A DNA stretch of 11,841 bases, from contig DKDF01000111.1 of NCBI GenBank assembly GCA_002451755.1, positions 1 to 11,841 of the forward strand. Reading direction: 5' to 3'. Below are positions 6,410 through 11,841 of the stretch, piece after piece. This stretch comes from Ruminococcaceae bacterium UBA6855 (GTDB lineage Bacteria; Bacillota; Clostridia; Oscillospirales; Acutalibacteraceae). Both the position numbers and the translations under genes were made by a program. Below the pieces are notes generated by a model. That model had not been told where the DNA came from and made no database searches. It worked only from the letters and a program-made list of their open reading frames with translations. The stretch's first letter is position 1. Each line of letters begins with the position of its first letter.

Positions 6410-6434
6410 GGTGCGTCGAGTCGCCGCACCCTAC
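6410..6434 (+). repeat. Hairpin module ending in CCTAC (a)
   Basis: GGTGCGTCGA (6410-6419) pairs with TCGCCGCACC (6421-6430) with one mismatch, followed by CTAC. It has the same layout as the second module 60 nt downstream. Confidence 0.6.
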
Positions 6435-6468
6435 AAGCCGCGCGCCAATAAAATTGTGCAGAGTTCGC

Positions 6469-6491
6469 GGGCGGATGATATCCGCCCCTAC
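6469..6491 (+). repeat. Hairpin module ending in CCTAC (b)
   Basis: GGGCGGAT (6469-6476) pairs perfectly with ATCCGCCC (6480-6487) around a 3-nt loop GAT, followed by CTAC. This form is a familiar dispersed hairpin in clostridial intergenic DNA (recognition from memory, not a search). Confidence 0.65.
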
Positions 6492-6520
6492 CGCATGACC
6501 TTGAGCGGAGCGAAACCAAC

Positions 6521-6567
6521 CCCTCAGTCTCGGCTTCGCCGAGCCAGCTCCCCTGCAGGGGAGCCTT
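6521..6567 (+). repeat. Palindromic intergenic repeat, copy 2
   Basis: This lies in the same orientation as copy 1, 238 nt downstream. It has the hairpin CTCGGC-TTC-GCCGAG followed by an 18-nt perfect palindrome GCTCCCCTGCAGGGGAGC (6547-6564). The second stem has drifted in length from copy 1 but kept its pairing, which suggests the structure matters. Confidence 0.75.
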
Positions 6568-6596
6568 CGTCAAAAATTCGCCGAAGATAACAATAT

Positions 6597-6628
6597 AAAA
6601 AAAATGCCCCGCACTTTCGTGCGGGGCA
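6597..6628 (-). terminator. Intrinsic terminator of gap
   Basis: Read on the minus strand, TGCCCCGCAC (6628-6619) pairs perfectly with GTGCGGGGCA (6614-6605) over a GAAA loop. A run of eight T (6604-6597) follows. It lies 14 nt after the gap stop codon and is a textbook strong terminator. Confidence 0.95.
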
Positions 6629-6642
6629 CTGAACTTAGCTGA

Positions 6643-7716
6643 TTACTTGCTGAGCTCTGCGAAATACTTGATGGTTCTGACCATCTGGCTGGTGTAGGAG
6701 TTCTCGTTGTCGTACCACGAAACAACCTGAACCTCATACAGATCGTCAGCGATCTTAGCAACCATGGTCTGAGTTGCATCGAAGAGAGAGCCGAATCTCA
6801 TGCCGATAACATCGGAGGAAACGATCGGATCCTCATTGTAGCCGAAGGAAGCGGAAGCAGCAGCCTTCATAGCGGCGTTGATGCCTTCCTTGGTCACATC
6901 GCTGCCCTTGACAACAGCGGTAAGGATGGTGGTGGAGCCGGTCGGCACGGGAACTCTCTGAGCGGAGCCGATAAGCTTGCCGTTGAGCTCGGGGATAACA
7001 AGACCGATAGCCTTAGCAGCGCCGGTCGAGTTGGGAACGATGTTGGCAGCGCCTGCACGGGCACGTCTCTTGTCGCCCTTTCTGTGGGGACCGTCGAGGA
7101 TCATCTGATCGCCGGTGTAGGCGTGGATGGTGGACATGATACCGCTCTGGATGGGAGCGTAATCGTTAAGAGCCTTAGCCATGGGAGCAAGGCAGTTGGT
7201 GGTGCAGGAAGCTGCACTGATGATGGTGTCGTCGGCAGTGAGGGTGTCCTCGTTGACGCTGAAGACGATGGTCTTGAGGTCATTGCCTGCGGGAGCAGAG
7301 ATAACGACCTTCTTAGCGCCTGCATCGATGTGAGCCTGGCTCTTAGCCTTGGAGCAGTAGAAGCCGGTGCACTCAAGAACAACATCAACGTCAAGCTCGC
7401 CCCAGGGAAGATCCTTCGCGTTGGGCATAGCATAGATGGTGATCTCCTTGCCGTCAACTATGATAGCGCCGGGAACCTTGACAGTCTTGCCGTCCTCTTC
7501 ATACTCAGCAGCCTTGAAGTCTACGGTGTGAAGATTCTCGCCTATTCTTCCGCAATAGCCGCCCTGAGCGGTATCGTACTTGAGAAGGTTTGCAAGCATC
7601 TCGGGGCTGGTAAGATCGTTGATAGCAACAACCTCATAGCCCTCTGCGCCGAACATCTGACGGAATGCAAGACGACCGATACGGCCAAAGCCGTTAATAG
7701 CAACTTTAACTGACAT
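6643..7716 (-). CDS. gap: Glyceraldehyde-3-phosphate dehydrogenase (NAD-type)
   Basis: A cytosolic glycolytic enzyme that oxidises glyceraldehyde 3-phosphate to 1,3-bisphosphoglycerate with NAD+ and phosphate. The Rossmann start INGFGRIGR (7-15) and Asp34 in AINDLT indicate NAD binding. The catalytic Cys171 is in ASCTTNC, and His198 (in STIHAYTGDQ) is the base. The C-terminal WYDNENSY motif (334-341) is intact. At 357 residues it is about 20 longer than the usual 335-340; the extra length is a charged loop around 62-85 (including EYEEDGKTVK) in the NAD domain. The ATG at 7716 follows GGAGG with 7 nt spacing. The gene stands alone, with its own promoter and terminator and no other glycolytic gene beside it. 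The role is certain; use in glycolysis rather than gluconeogenesis is inferred from the NAD residues. Confidence 0.97.
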   Translation of the reverse strand: MSVKVAINGFGRIGRLAFRQMFGAEGYEVVAINDLTSPEMLANLLKYDTAQGGYCGRIGENLHTVDFKAAEYEEDGKTVKVPGAIIVDGKEITIYAMPNAKDLPWGELDVDVVLECTGFYCSKAKSQAHIDAGAKKVVISAPAGNDLKTIVFSVNEDTLTADDTIISAASCTTNCLAPMAKALNDYAPIQSGIMSTIHAYTGDQMILDGPHRKGDKRRARAGAANIVPNSTGAAKAIGLVIPELNGKLIGSAQRVPVPTGSTTILTAVVKGSDVTKEGINAAMKAAASASFGYNEDPIVSSDVIGMRFGSLFDATQTMVAKIADDLYEVQVVSWYDNENSYTSQMVRTIKYFAELSK

Positions 7717-7740
7717 TTGAATTCCTCCGTTGTTAGTATA

Positions 7741-7756
7741 ATTGGTTATTGGTTAT
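7741..7756 (-). repeat. Short tandem repeat at the gap transcription start
   Basis: ATTGGTT occurs twice in tandem (plus strand 7741-7754), just inside the predicted transcript of gap. It could be an operator or simply AT-rich leader; it does not match the CggR or Rex operator patterns. Confidence 0.3.
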
Positions 7757-7767
7757 ATACCTCATAT

Positions 7768-7796
7768 ATTTTAGCCGTTTTTGTCCTCATATGCAA
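7768..7796 (-). promoter_or_regulatory. gap: Sigma-A promoter of gap
   Basis: On the minus strand, TTGCAT (7796-7791), a 17-nt spacer and TAAAAT (7773-7768) form a near-consensus promoter. The predicted start point near 7761 gives a leader of about 45 nt to the gap ATG. Confidence 0.8.
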
Positions 7797-7939
7797 GCAA
7801 TTTGATAAAATTTTACAGATACAGGAAAAGTTTCGTTAATCTGCCCAAAATATTGTATCACAAAGCCCAAAAGGACATAATACTGCCGAAAATTCGGCGC
7901 AGATATTTTGACATATCGGCATCATTATTTTTCCCTCCA

Positions 7940-7973
7940 AAACAAAATCTCCCCGCTTTCAAAAAGCAGGGAG
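7940..7973 (-). terminator. Terminator of the ftsEX-M23-S41 operon
   Basis: On the minus strand, CTCCCTGCTTT (7973-7963) pairs with AAAGCGGGGAG (7959-7949) with one mismatch. It is followed by the interrupted T-rich stretch ATTTTGTT. It is 22 nt past the S41 stop and is the only terminator-like structure there. Confidence 0.7.
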
Positions 7974-7995
7974 TTGGCATTTATTATTTTCTGCC

Positions 7996-9210
7996 TCAGC
8001 CCTCTGACGAGTTGCCCGCGAGCATGGAGATAGCAGCCTGAAGCTGGGTGTCTCTCTCCTTTTCGAGCGTGCTGAGATTCTCTCTGAGCGAATCCGCGAG
8101 AATAACTTCGGTGTCCGGAGTCAGGCCCTTGCCGTCGAAGCTCTCGCTGATATAGGGCAGCATCTTCGAGGTGGTCAGCACAACTGCACCGCCGTCGCTG
8201 AGCTCGAAAGTCTCCTGAACATCGGCTCTGCCGGCGGTCTTTTCGCCGATAAGGAACGCCTTGCCGAAATCCTTGAGGTCGCAGGCGAACAGCTCGCCGT
8301 AACCCGCAGTGTCGGAATTTATAAGCACCGCCATGGGCATCGTTATATCCTTGGCGTCGGAGCTGTAGGTCTTGACGTTGTTGCCGTTTTTGTCAACGAG
8401 CGTTGCGAGCGCCTTGTTGCCCTCGGTCGCCGTCGGAACAAGATAATCTATAACGCGGCAGGTGTATTCGATAGTTCCGTCATAGGTCGAGCGCACATCG
8501 AAAACGAGGCTCTTCGCGCCCTCTTTCTTGAGCTGGTCGACTGCCTTTTCGAGCTGATTCAATGTGTTCTTGTAGAACGCGGATATTTTTATATATCCGA
8601 CCGTGCCGATAAGCTCATAACTGACGGTCTGGTTCGTGTAACCGAGGACGACGTTGACGGATTTGTCGACATCGTCGCGCCTGTAGGTGAGGCTAACGGA
8701 GGTCAGCTTTATGCCGCTGAGCCTGCCCGCCATTTCACTGCTGCTTTCGGCAGTGACCGTGTCGCCGCCTATGGCAACTATCTTATCGCCCTTCTGAAGC
8801 CCCTCGGTCTGCGCCGGGGAGTTGGGATAGACTTCCGTTATGAGCAGATACCCGCTCTCGGGGTCGGTCTCGACCTCAACGCCGATGCCCGCGCTGCGAC
8901 CCTCAAGCTTCGAGGAATAGAGCTTATAGTCATCGGCATTCATATAGCGGCTGTACTTGTCGCCGAGTCCGTTGATATAGCCGTTTTCGAGGTTCGAGTC
9001 GAGCAGAGCCTCATCTATATCGCCGTAATAATTCGAGCGGACTATCTTGTCGACCTCCTCGACCGCATCATACATCTGCGCGCGCTTGGGAAGGTCGGTT
9101 ATCAGCTTGTTGTACATACGCTGTGAGACCGACATCGTTATTGCGAAGGTCGCGGTCGCACTCAGAATAATGAGCGCTATCGCAAGTCCGAGCGAAATTT
9201 TCTTGTTCAT
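7996..9210 (-). CDS. S41 (CtpA-like) peptidase homologue lacking catalytic residues
   Basis: A 404-residue protein with an N-terminal membrane anchor (about 5-27), an S41 N-terminal helical region (about 45-105), a PDZ domain (about 108-180, GIGVEVE...GLQKGDKIVAIGG) and the S41 core (about 198-372). Active members cut extracytoplasmic proteins with Ser/Lys/Gln, in a TASASE motif and GKxxxQ 25 residues later. Here the matching motif reads TAGYGE (301-306), so the Ser is Gly303; the Lys is Arg328 (AGRADVQ) and only Gln332 remains. The oxyanion motif DLRxNxGG is altered to DVRSTYDG (238-245). It is therefore probably a pseudoprotease kept for binding. The start ATG 9210 follows AGGAAGGAA, only 28 nt after the M23 gene. 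The last gene of the ftsEX operon, it is likely to bind or position the M23 hydrolase or its regulators. The fold is certain; the scaffold role is inferred. Confidence 0.9.
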   Translation of the reverse strand: MNKKISLGLAIALIILSATATFAITMSVSQRMYNKLITDLPKRAQMYDAVEEVDKIVRSNYYGDIDEALLDSNLENGYINGLGDKYSRYMNADDYKLYSSKLEGRSAGIGVEVETDPESGYLLITEVYPNSPAQTEGLQKGDKIVAIGGDTVTAESSSEMAGRLSGIKLTSVSLTYRRDDVDKSVNVVLGYTNQTVSYELIGTVGYIKISAFYKNTLNQLEKAVDQLKKEGAKSLVFDVRSTYDGTIEYTCRVIDYLVPTATEGNKALATLVDKNGNNVKTYSSDAKDITMPMAVLINSDTAGYGELFACDLKDFGKAFLIGEKTAGRADVQETFELSDGGAVVLTTSKMLPYISESFDGKGLTPDTEVILADSLRENLSTLEKERDTQLQAAISMLAGNSSEG

Positions 9211-9238
9211 TTGCTTTCACGTTCCTTCCTGCCTGAGA

Positions 9239-10549
9239 TCAATTCGGAGGCGTGACAAAATTGAGAGGATTGAGCCTCGTGACGACACCGTTCTTGACCT
9301 GCATGACCTGGAAATGGACATGCGGTCCGGTGACATATCCGGTGTTGCCCATATAGGCGATGACCTCGCCTTTTTCAACATACTGCCCCGCCGAAGCGAC
9401 TATCTTCGAGCAGTGGCCGTAATATGTTCTGTATCCGTCGCCGTGGTCGATGGTGATATAGTTGCCGCCGACATCGGAATAGCCTCTGACGAGCACCTTG
9501 CCGCTCTGCGCCGCAACTATCTTCTTGCCGTAAGAGACATTTACGCCGTTTTCGCGCACGACTATGTCTATAGCCGAATGCATGGTGTATGTTCCGTCGC
9601 CCTCGGGGTCGTAGTAGCCGTAGCCCGCGGAGATGTAGGAGTTCTTATAGGGAACCGGCCACATCATCTCGCCGTCGTTGTAGAATTCATCGTCATCATC
9701 GCCGCTCTGCGAGCCGCCGCTGATGATTTTGTCTATCTGGCGCTCAAACGCCTCGCGCTTTCTGTACTGCCGCTGCAGCTCCTGCTGATATTCGGCGCTG
9801 CTCTTGTCGAGCGAGGTCATAAGATTTGATATCTGACGGTAGTTCGCGTTATATGCGTTCTGTTTTGAAGCGAGTTCTTTGTTTTTAGTGTCGAGCTCAG
9901 ACTTCTTCTCGACCAGAGACGAGCGCTTCTCTTCGAGAGCTTTTTTGTCCTCGTCAAGCTCCGCCTTGGCGGCGTTGAGCTCCTCGGTCTGCTTTTCGAG
10001 CTGGGATATAAGCTTGTTGTCGTTCTCCGTGACGCTCGCGAGCAGCTGGATGCGAAGCAGAAGCGACGAGATGCTGTCCGACTCGAGCAGGATTTCAATC
10101 CACGAGGACGAGCCCGCCATATATGTGGCGCGCAGGCGTTCGGATATTTTCTCCTGCGTGGCGTCTATCTGCTCGTCAAGCTTGTCTATTTTCGACTGAG
10201 CCTCGTCAATTTTCTTATCGAGCGCCGCTATCTCCCTGTCATAGTCCGCAATGTCCGCATTTAAAACGGAGAGCTGAGAGTTTATAACATCGAGCTGGCT
10301 GCTTATCGCCTCAGCCTGAGAAGAGAGCAGCTTCATCTTCTCCGCATTCGAGGTCTGCTGATTTTTTATGCTTTCGAGCTTTTTCTTGTTTGCCTCAATC
10401 TCTTTTTCGAGTTCGTTATACTCCTGCTTGAGATCCTCGAGGCTCTTCGCCTGAACCCTTGTCGGGAAAATTCCGGTCATCAGCACGAGCGTCGCGCAAA
10501 GAACAAACGCCGCCGCTCTTCTGAGCCATGTGTTACGCTTATTCTTCAT
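9239..10549 (-). CDS. Secreted M23 peptidoglycan endopeptidase with long coiled coils (EnvC/PcsB-like)
   Basis: A 436-residue secreted murein hydrolase. A signal peptide (1-34, cut probably after VQA) is followed by two coiled-coil stretches (about 36-140 and 175-275). These flank the hinge segment ATYMAGSSSWIEILLESDS (141-159), a hallmark of PcsB/EnvC/CwlO-type FtsEX partners. An acidic linker (283-288) leads to an M23 domain (about 295-436). Zinc ligands are His324 and Asp328 (HSAID) and His412; catalytic His residues are His379 (YYGHC) and His410 (HVHF). All are present, so the enzyme should be active, cutting peptide cross-links. The ATG lies inside the ftsX 3' end with an 11-nt overlap, giving translational coupling. 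FtsEX is expected to change the coiled-coil shape on ATP hydrolysis and switch on the enzyme at the septum. Confidence 0.92.
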   Translation of the reverse strand: MKNKRNTWLRRAAAFVLCATLVLMTGIFPTRVQAKSLEDLKQEYNELEKEIEANKKKLESIKNQQTSNAEKMKLLSSQAEAISSQLDVINSQLSVLNADIADYDREIAALDKKIDEAQSKIDKLDEQIDATQEKISERLRATYMAGSSSWIEILLESDSISSLLLRIQLLASVTENDNKLISQLEKQTEELNAAKAELDEDKKALEEKRSSLVEKKSELDTKNKELASKQNAYNANYRQISNLMTSLDKSSAEYQQELQRQYRKREAFERQIDKIISGGSQSGDDDDEFYNDGEMMWPVPYKNSYISAGYGYYDPEGDGTYTMHSAIDIVVRENGVNVSYGKKIVAAQSGKVLVRGYSDVGGNYITIDHGDGYRTYYGHCSKIVASAGQYVEKGEVIAYMGNTGYVTGPHVHFQVMQVKNGVVTRLNPLNFVTPPN

Positions 10550-11462
10550 CGACTATCGCGAACTCCTTTTCTTTGAGATATTTTGTTATCGACACCGCAC
10601 TGCCGAGCGCGCCGGAGAGAACGCCGAGCACGATAAACGCGGCGAGCAGTATCAGAGCATATTTGCCGAACGGAGCGATTCCCGACATTCCGATGCCGGA
10701 GAGAGTCTTGACGAGCGACCTGCCCGCAATTTCATATATGCCCCAGACGGCAAGCAGGGCGAGCACACCGGAAATAAGTCCGAGCATCATGCCCTCGATC
10801 ATGAACGGCCATCGGATAAACCACCTTGTCGCGCCGACGCTCTTCATGATATTTATTTCGAGCCTGCGGCTGTCCATCGTTATTCTTATTGTGTTGGAGA
10901 CGATGAAAAGCGAGACTATGAGCAGCAGCGCTATCATACCTGCGCTCACATAGCTGACCGTGTTTCTCAGACCTGCGAGCTGCTTTGCAAGCTGCCTGTT
11001 CTCGCGGATATGGAGAACATGCGGAAGCTCAGAGATGCGCTTGACCGTGTCGTCAAACTTATCCGTATCCTTGAGCGAGACTTCGTATGCATCGGGAAGC
11101 GGGTTTTCGTCGAGCCCGTCGAAGAGCACGGAGCTGTCCCCCATCTCGTCCTTGAGCTGGGCAAAGCCGCTGTCCTTGCCGACGAATTTGCATTCGCGGA
11201 CATTCGAAAGCCCTCTGAGGCTCGAGCCGAGCTCGTCCTCCTCCGCTTTCGTTGCGCTGTCGTCGACAAAGACCATTATCACATTCTGATCCTCGACGTT
11301 GCCGATGAACATATTTATATTGACCATTATCATGAACGCAACGCCAATCATCACCATGCAGCTGAACAGCACGGAGACCGACGCTATGCTCATCAGGCGA
11401 TTTACATAGAGATTTCTCATTCCCTCGCGGGTGAGGTAGCCGAGGCTTCCGTTATTTTTCAT
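10539..11462 (-). CDS. ftsX: Cell-division ABC-type permease FtsX
   Basis: Membrane half of the FtsEX complex, which transmits ATP hydrolysis to extracellular murein hydrolases during division. From ATG 11462 it has 307 residues, normal for Firmicutes. TM1 lies at about 24-48, a large extracellular loop at about 50-168 (contacts the hydrolase coiled coil), TM2 at about 170-192, TM3 at about 222-246 and TM4 at about 267-290. MKSVGATRWFIRWPF (206-220) is the conserved cytoplasmic coupling helix that docks on FtsE. An in-frame ATG at 11537 would add 25 residues inside ftsE that look unrelated; the 11462 start gives the usual short N-terminus, with GAGGGGG upstream. It overlaps ftsE and the M23 gene by 11 nt each, marking a coupled operon. 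Confidence 0.94.
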   Translation of the reverse strand: MKNNGSLGYLTREGMRNLYVNRLMSIASVSVLFSCMVMIGVAFMIMVNINMFIGNVEDQNVIMVFVDDSATKAEEDELGSSLRGLSNVRECKFVGKDSGFAQLKDEMGDSSVLFDGLDENPLPDAYEVSLKDTDKFDDTVKRISELPHVLHIRENRQLAKQLAGLRNTVSYVSAGMIALLLIVSLFIVSNTIRITMDSRRLEINIMKSVGATRWFIRWPFMIEGMMLGLISGVLALLAVWGIYEIAGRSLVKTLSGIGMSGIAPFGKYALILLAAFIVLGVLSGALGSAVSITKYLKEKEFAIVDEE

Positions 11463-11841
11463 CGCTCTCGTCCCCCTCTCCGTCGTCTTCGAGGTATATC
11501 GAATAATCCGCCAAGACGGAAGAATATGTTGTGTCATACTCGCTTCCGTATCCCGTCGATTCTTTTTCGCGTTCTTTTCTTATGCTCTCGAGAGCCTGCC
11601 TGTAGATATCGTCGGCGGCGGTCTCGTTGGCTATCTCCTCCGCCTTTTCCGGGAGCTTTTCGGGTTCCTTTGCAGCAGTCTTCTCCTCCGGAGCTTCTTC
11701 CTCGTCGTCGAGATACTTCGTCGCGAAGCCGTCCGCCGGTCGATTTAGACGCCCTGATTTCGCGAGCGTGCGCTCGCGGTGAGCGGAATTTTTCATCTTA
11801 CCGTCCGCCGCAACGGTTCCGTTTTCGAGCAGGATAACGCG
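11452..11841 (-). CDS. ftsE: FtsE ATPase, C-terminal part with a long charged tail
   Basis: The 3' 129 codons of the ABC ATPase partner of FtsX; the Walker motifs lie beyond the window. The first residues, RVILLENGTVAADG, match the last beta-hairpin of FtsE ATPases (usually R-V-I-x-L-x-x-G). In ordinary FtsE the protein ends some 10-15 residues later. Here about 110 more residues follow: a basic stretch (HRERTLAKSGRLNRP), an acidic one (YLDDEEEAPEEK), a Lys/Glu helix (RQALESIRKEREKE), a Tyr/Ser segment and an acidic end (LEDDGEGDESDEK). The tail is probably disordered and cytoplasmic. The frame runs unbroken from the window edge, so it is a true fusion to FtsE rather than a separate gene. Identity rests on the hairpin and on ftsX directly following. 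Confidence 0.85.
   Translation of the reverse strand, partial: RVILLENGTVAADGKMKNSAHRERTLAKSGRLNRPADGFATKYLDDEEEAPEEKTAAKEPEKLPEKAEEIANETAADDIYRQALESIRKEREKESTGYGSEYDTTYSSVLADYSIYLEDDGEGDESDEK

Larger units (their letters stand above)
6160..6596. other. Non-coding gap with nested palindromic repeats
   Basis: No credible gene lies between the mgtE and gap terminators. The stretch 6160-6278 shows nothing recognisable. From 6279 to 6567 it holds two direct copies of a 32-nt repeat and, between them, a 16-nt palindrome CGCTGCCGCGGCAGCG (6395-6410) and two hairpins each followed by CTAC. A pair CAAGGTCA/TGACCTTG (6256-6263 and 6496-6503) is inverted but too short to call a terminal repeat. There is no transposase. 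Confidence 0.7.

Noticed and set aside
6256..6503. A small transposon (MITE) with inverted ends CAAGGTCA/TGACCTTG
   Set aside because: The inverted pair is only 8 nt, has no flanking target duplication that I can see, and does not bracket the repeats cleanly.
6283..6552. CRISPR array
   Set aside because: There are only two repeat units with a 206-nt gap between them, and each repeat is itself two hairpins; no regular spacers are present.
10530..11837. A 435-codon open frame on the plus strand, antisense to ftsX and ftsE
   Set aside because: It mirrors the GC-rich codon pattern of the genuine minus-strand genes, has no recognisable domain or ribosome-binding site, and its content (many Arg, His, Glu) is typical of a shadow frame.

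Overview
The window looks like a chromosomal segment of a moderately GC-rich clostridial bacterium, most likely of the Oscillospiraceae/Ruminococcaceae type. The case rests on the strong AGGAGG ribosome-binding sites, Firmicutes-type prophage head genes, the ftsE-ftsX-M23-S41 gene order known from many clostridia, and palindromic intergenic repeats of the kind common in this group. This is inferred from the sequence; no database search was run.

Region 1 (1..4412, minus strand) is the head-morphogenesis end of a prophage or phage-like element. In transcription order it carries a possible 31-codon leader ORF, small terminase, large terminase (PBSX type), portal, prohead protease, a small beta-rich decoration-like protein, and the first codons of a gene that is probably the major capsid protein. 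The genes are tightly packed, with ATGA and GTGA overlaps. No integrase, repressor or recognisable attachment site lies at this edge. The portal gene has an ideal Shine-Dalgarno sequence that points to an ATA codon instead of ATG/GTG/TTG.

Region 2 (4413..6160) holds mgtE, a CBS-gated Mg2+ channel, on the plus strand. Upstream are an array of T-tracts phased at about 10 bp (predicted curved DNA), a promoter, and a leader of about 200 nt with an attenuator-like hairpin and a hairpin covering the ribosome-binding site. I could not assign the leader to a known riboswitch class. A perfect 12-bp terminator follows mgtE.

Region 3 (6160..6600) is non-coding. It contains two direct copies of a 32-nt palindrome-bearing repeat and two further hairpins that each end in CCTAC, a composite of small dispersed-repeat modules.

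Region 4 (6600..7800, minus) is the glycolytic gene gap (NAD-type GAPDH), with a clear promoter and terminator.

Region 5 (7940..11841, minus) is a cell-division/peptidoglycan operon: ftsE (3' part), ftsX, an M23 endopeptidase with long coiled coils (PcsB/EnvC-like), and an S41 C-terminal processing peptidase homologue. FtsEX is expected to use ATP to activate the coiled-coil M23 hydrolase across the membrane. Two things stand out here. The S41 protein has lost its catalytic Ser and Lys and its oxyanion-hole motif, so it is probably a pseudoprotease. FtsE carries a charged C-terminal tail of roughly 100 residues that the usual protein lacks. The ftsE/ftsX and ftsX/M23 junctions share a nearly identical 13-nt overlap motif.
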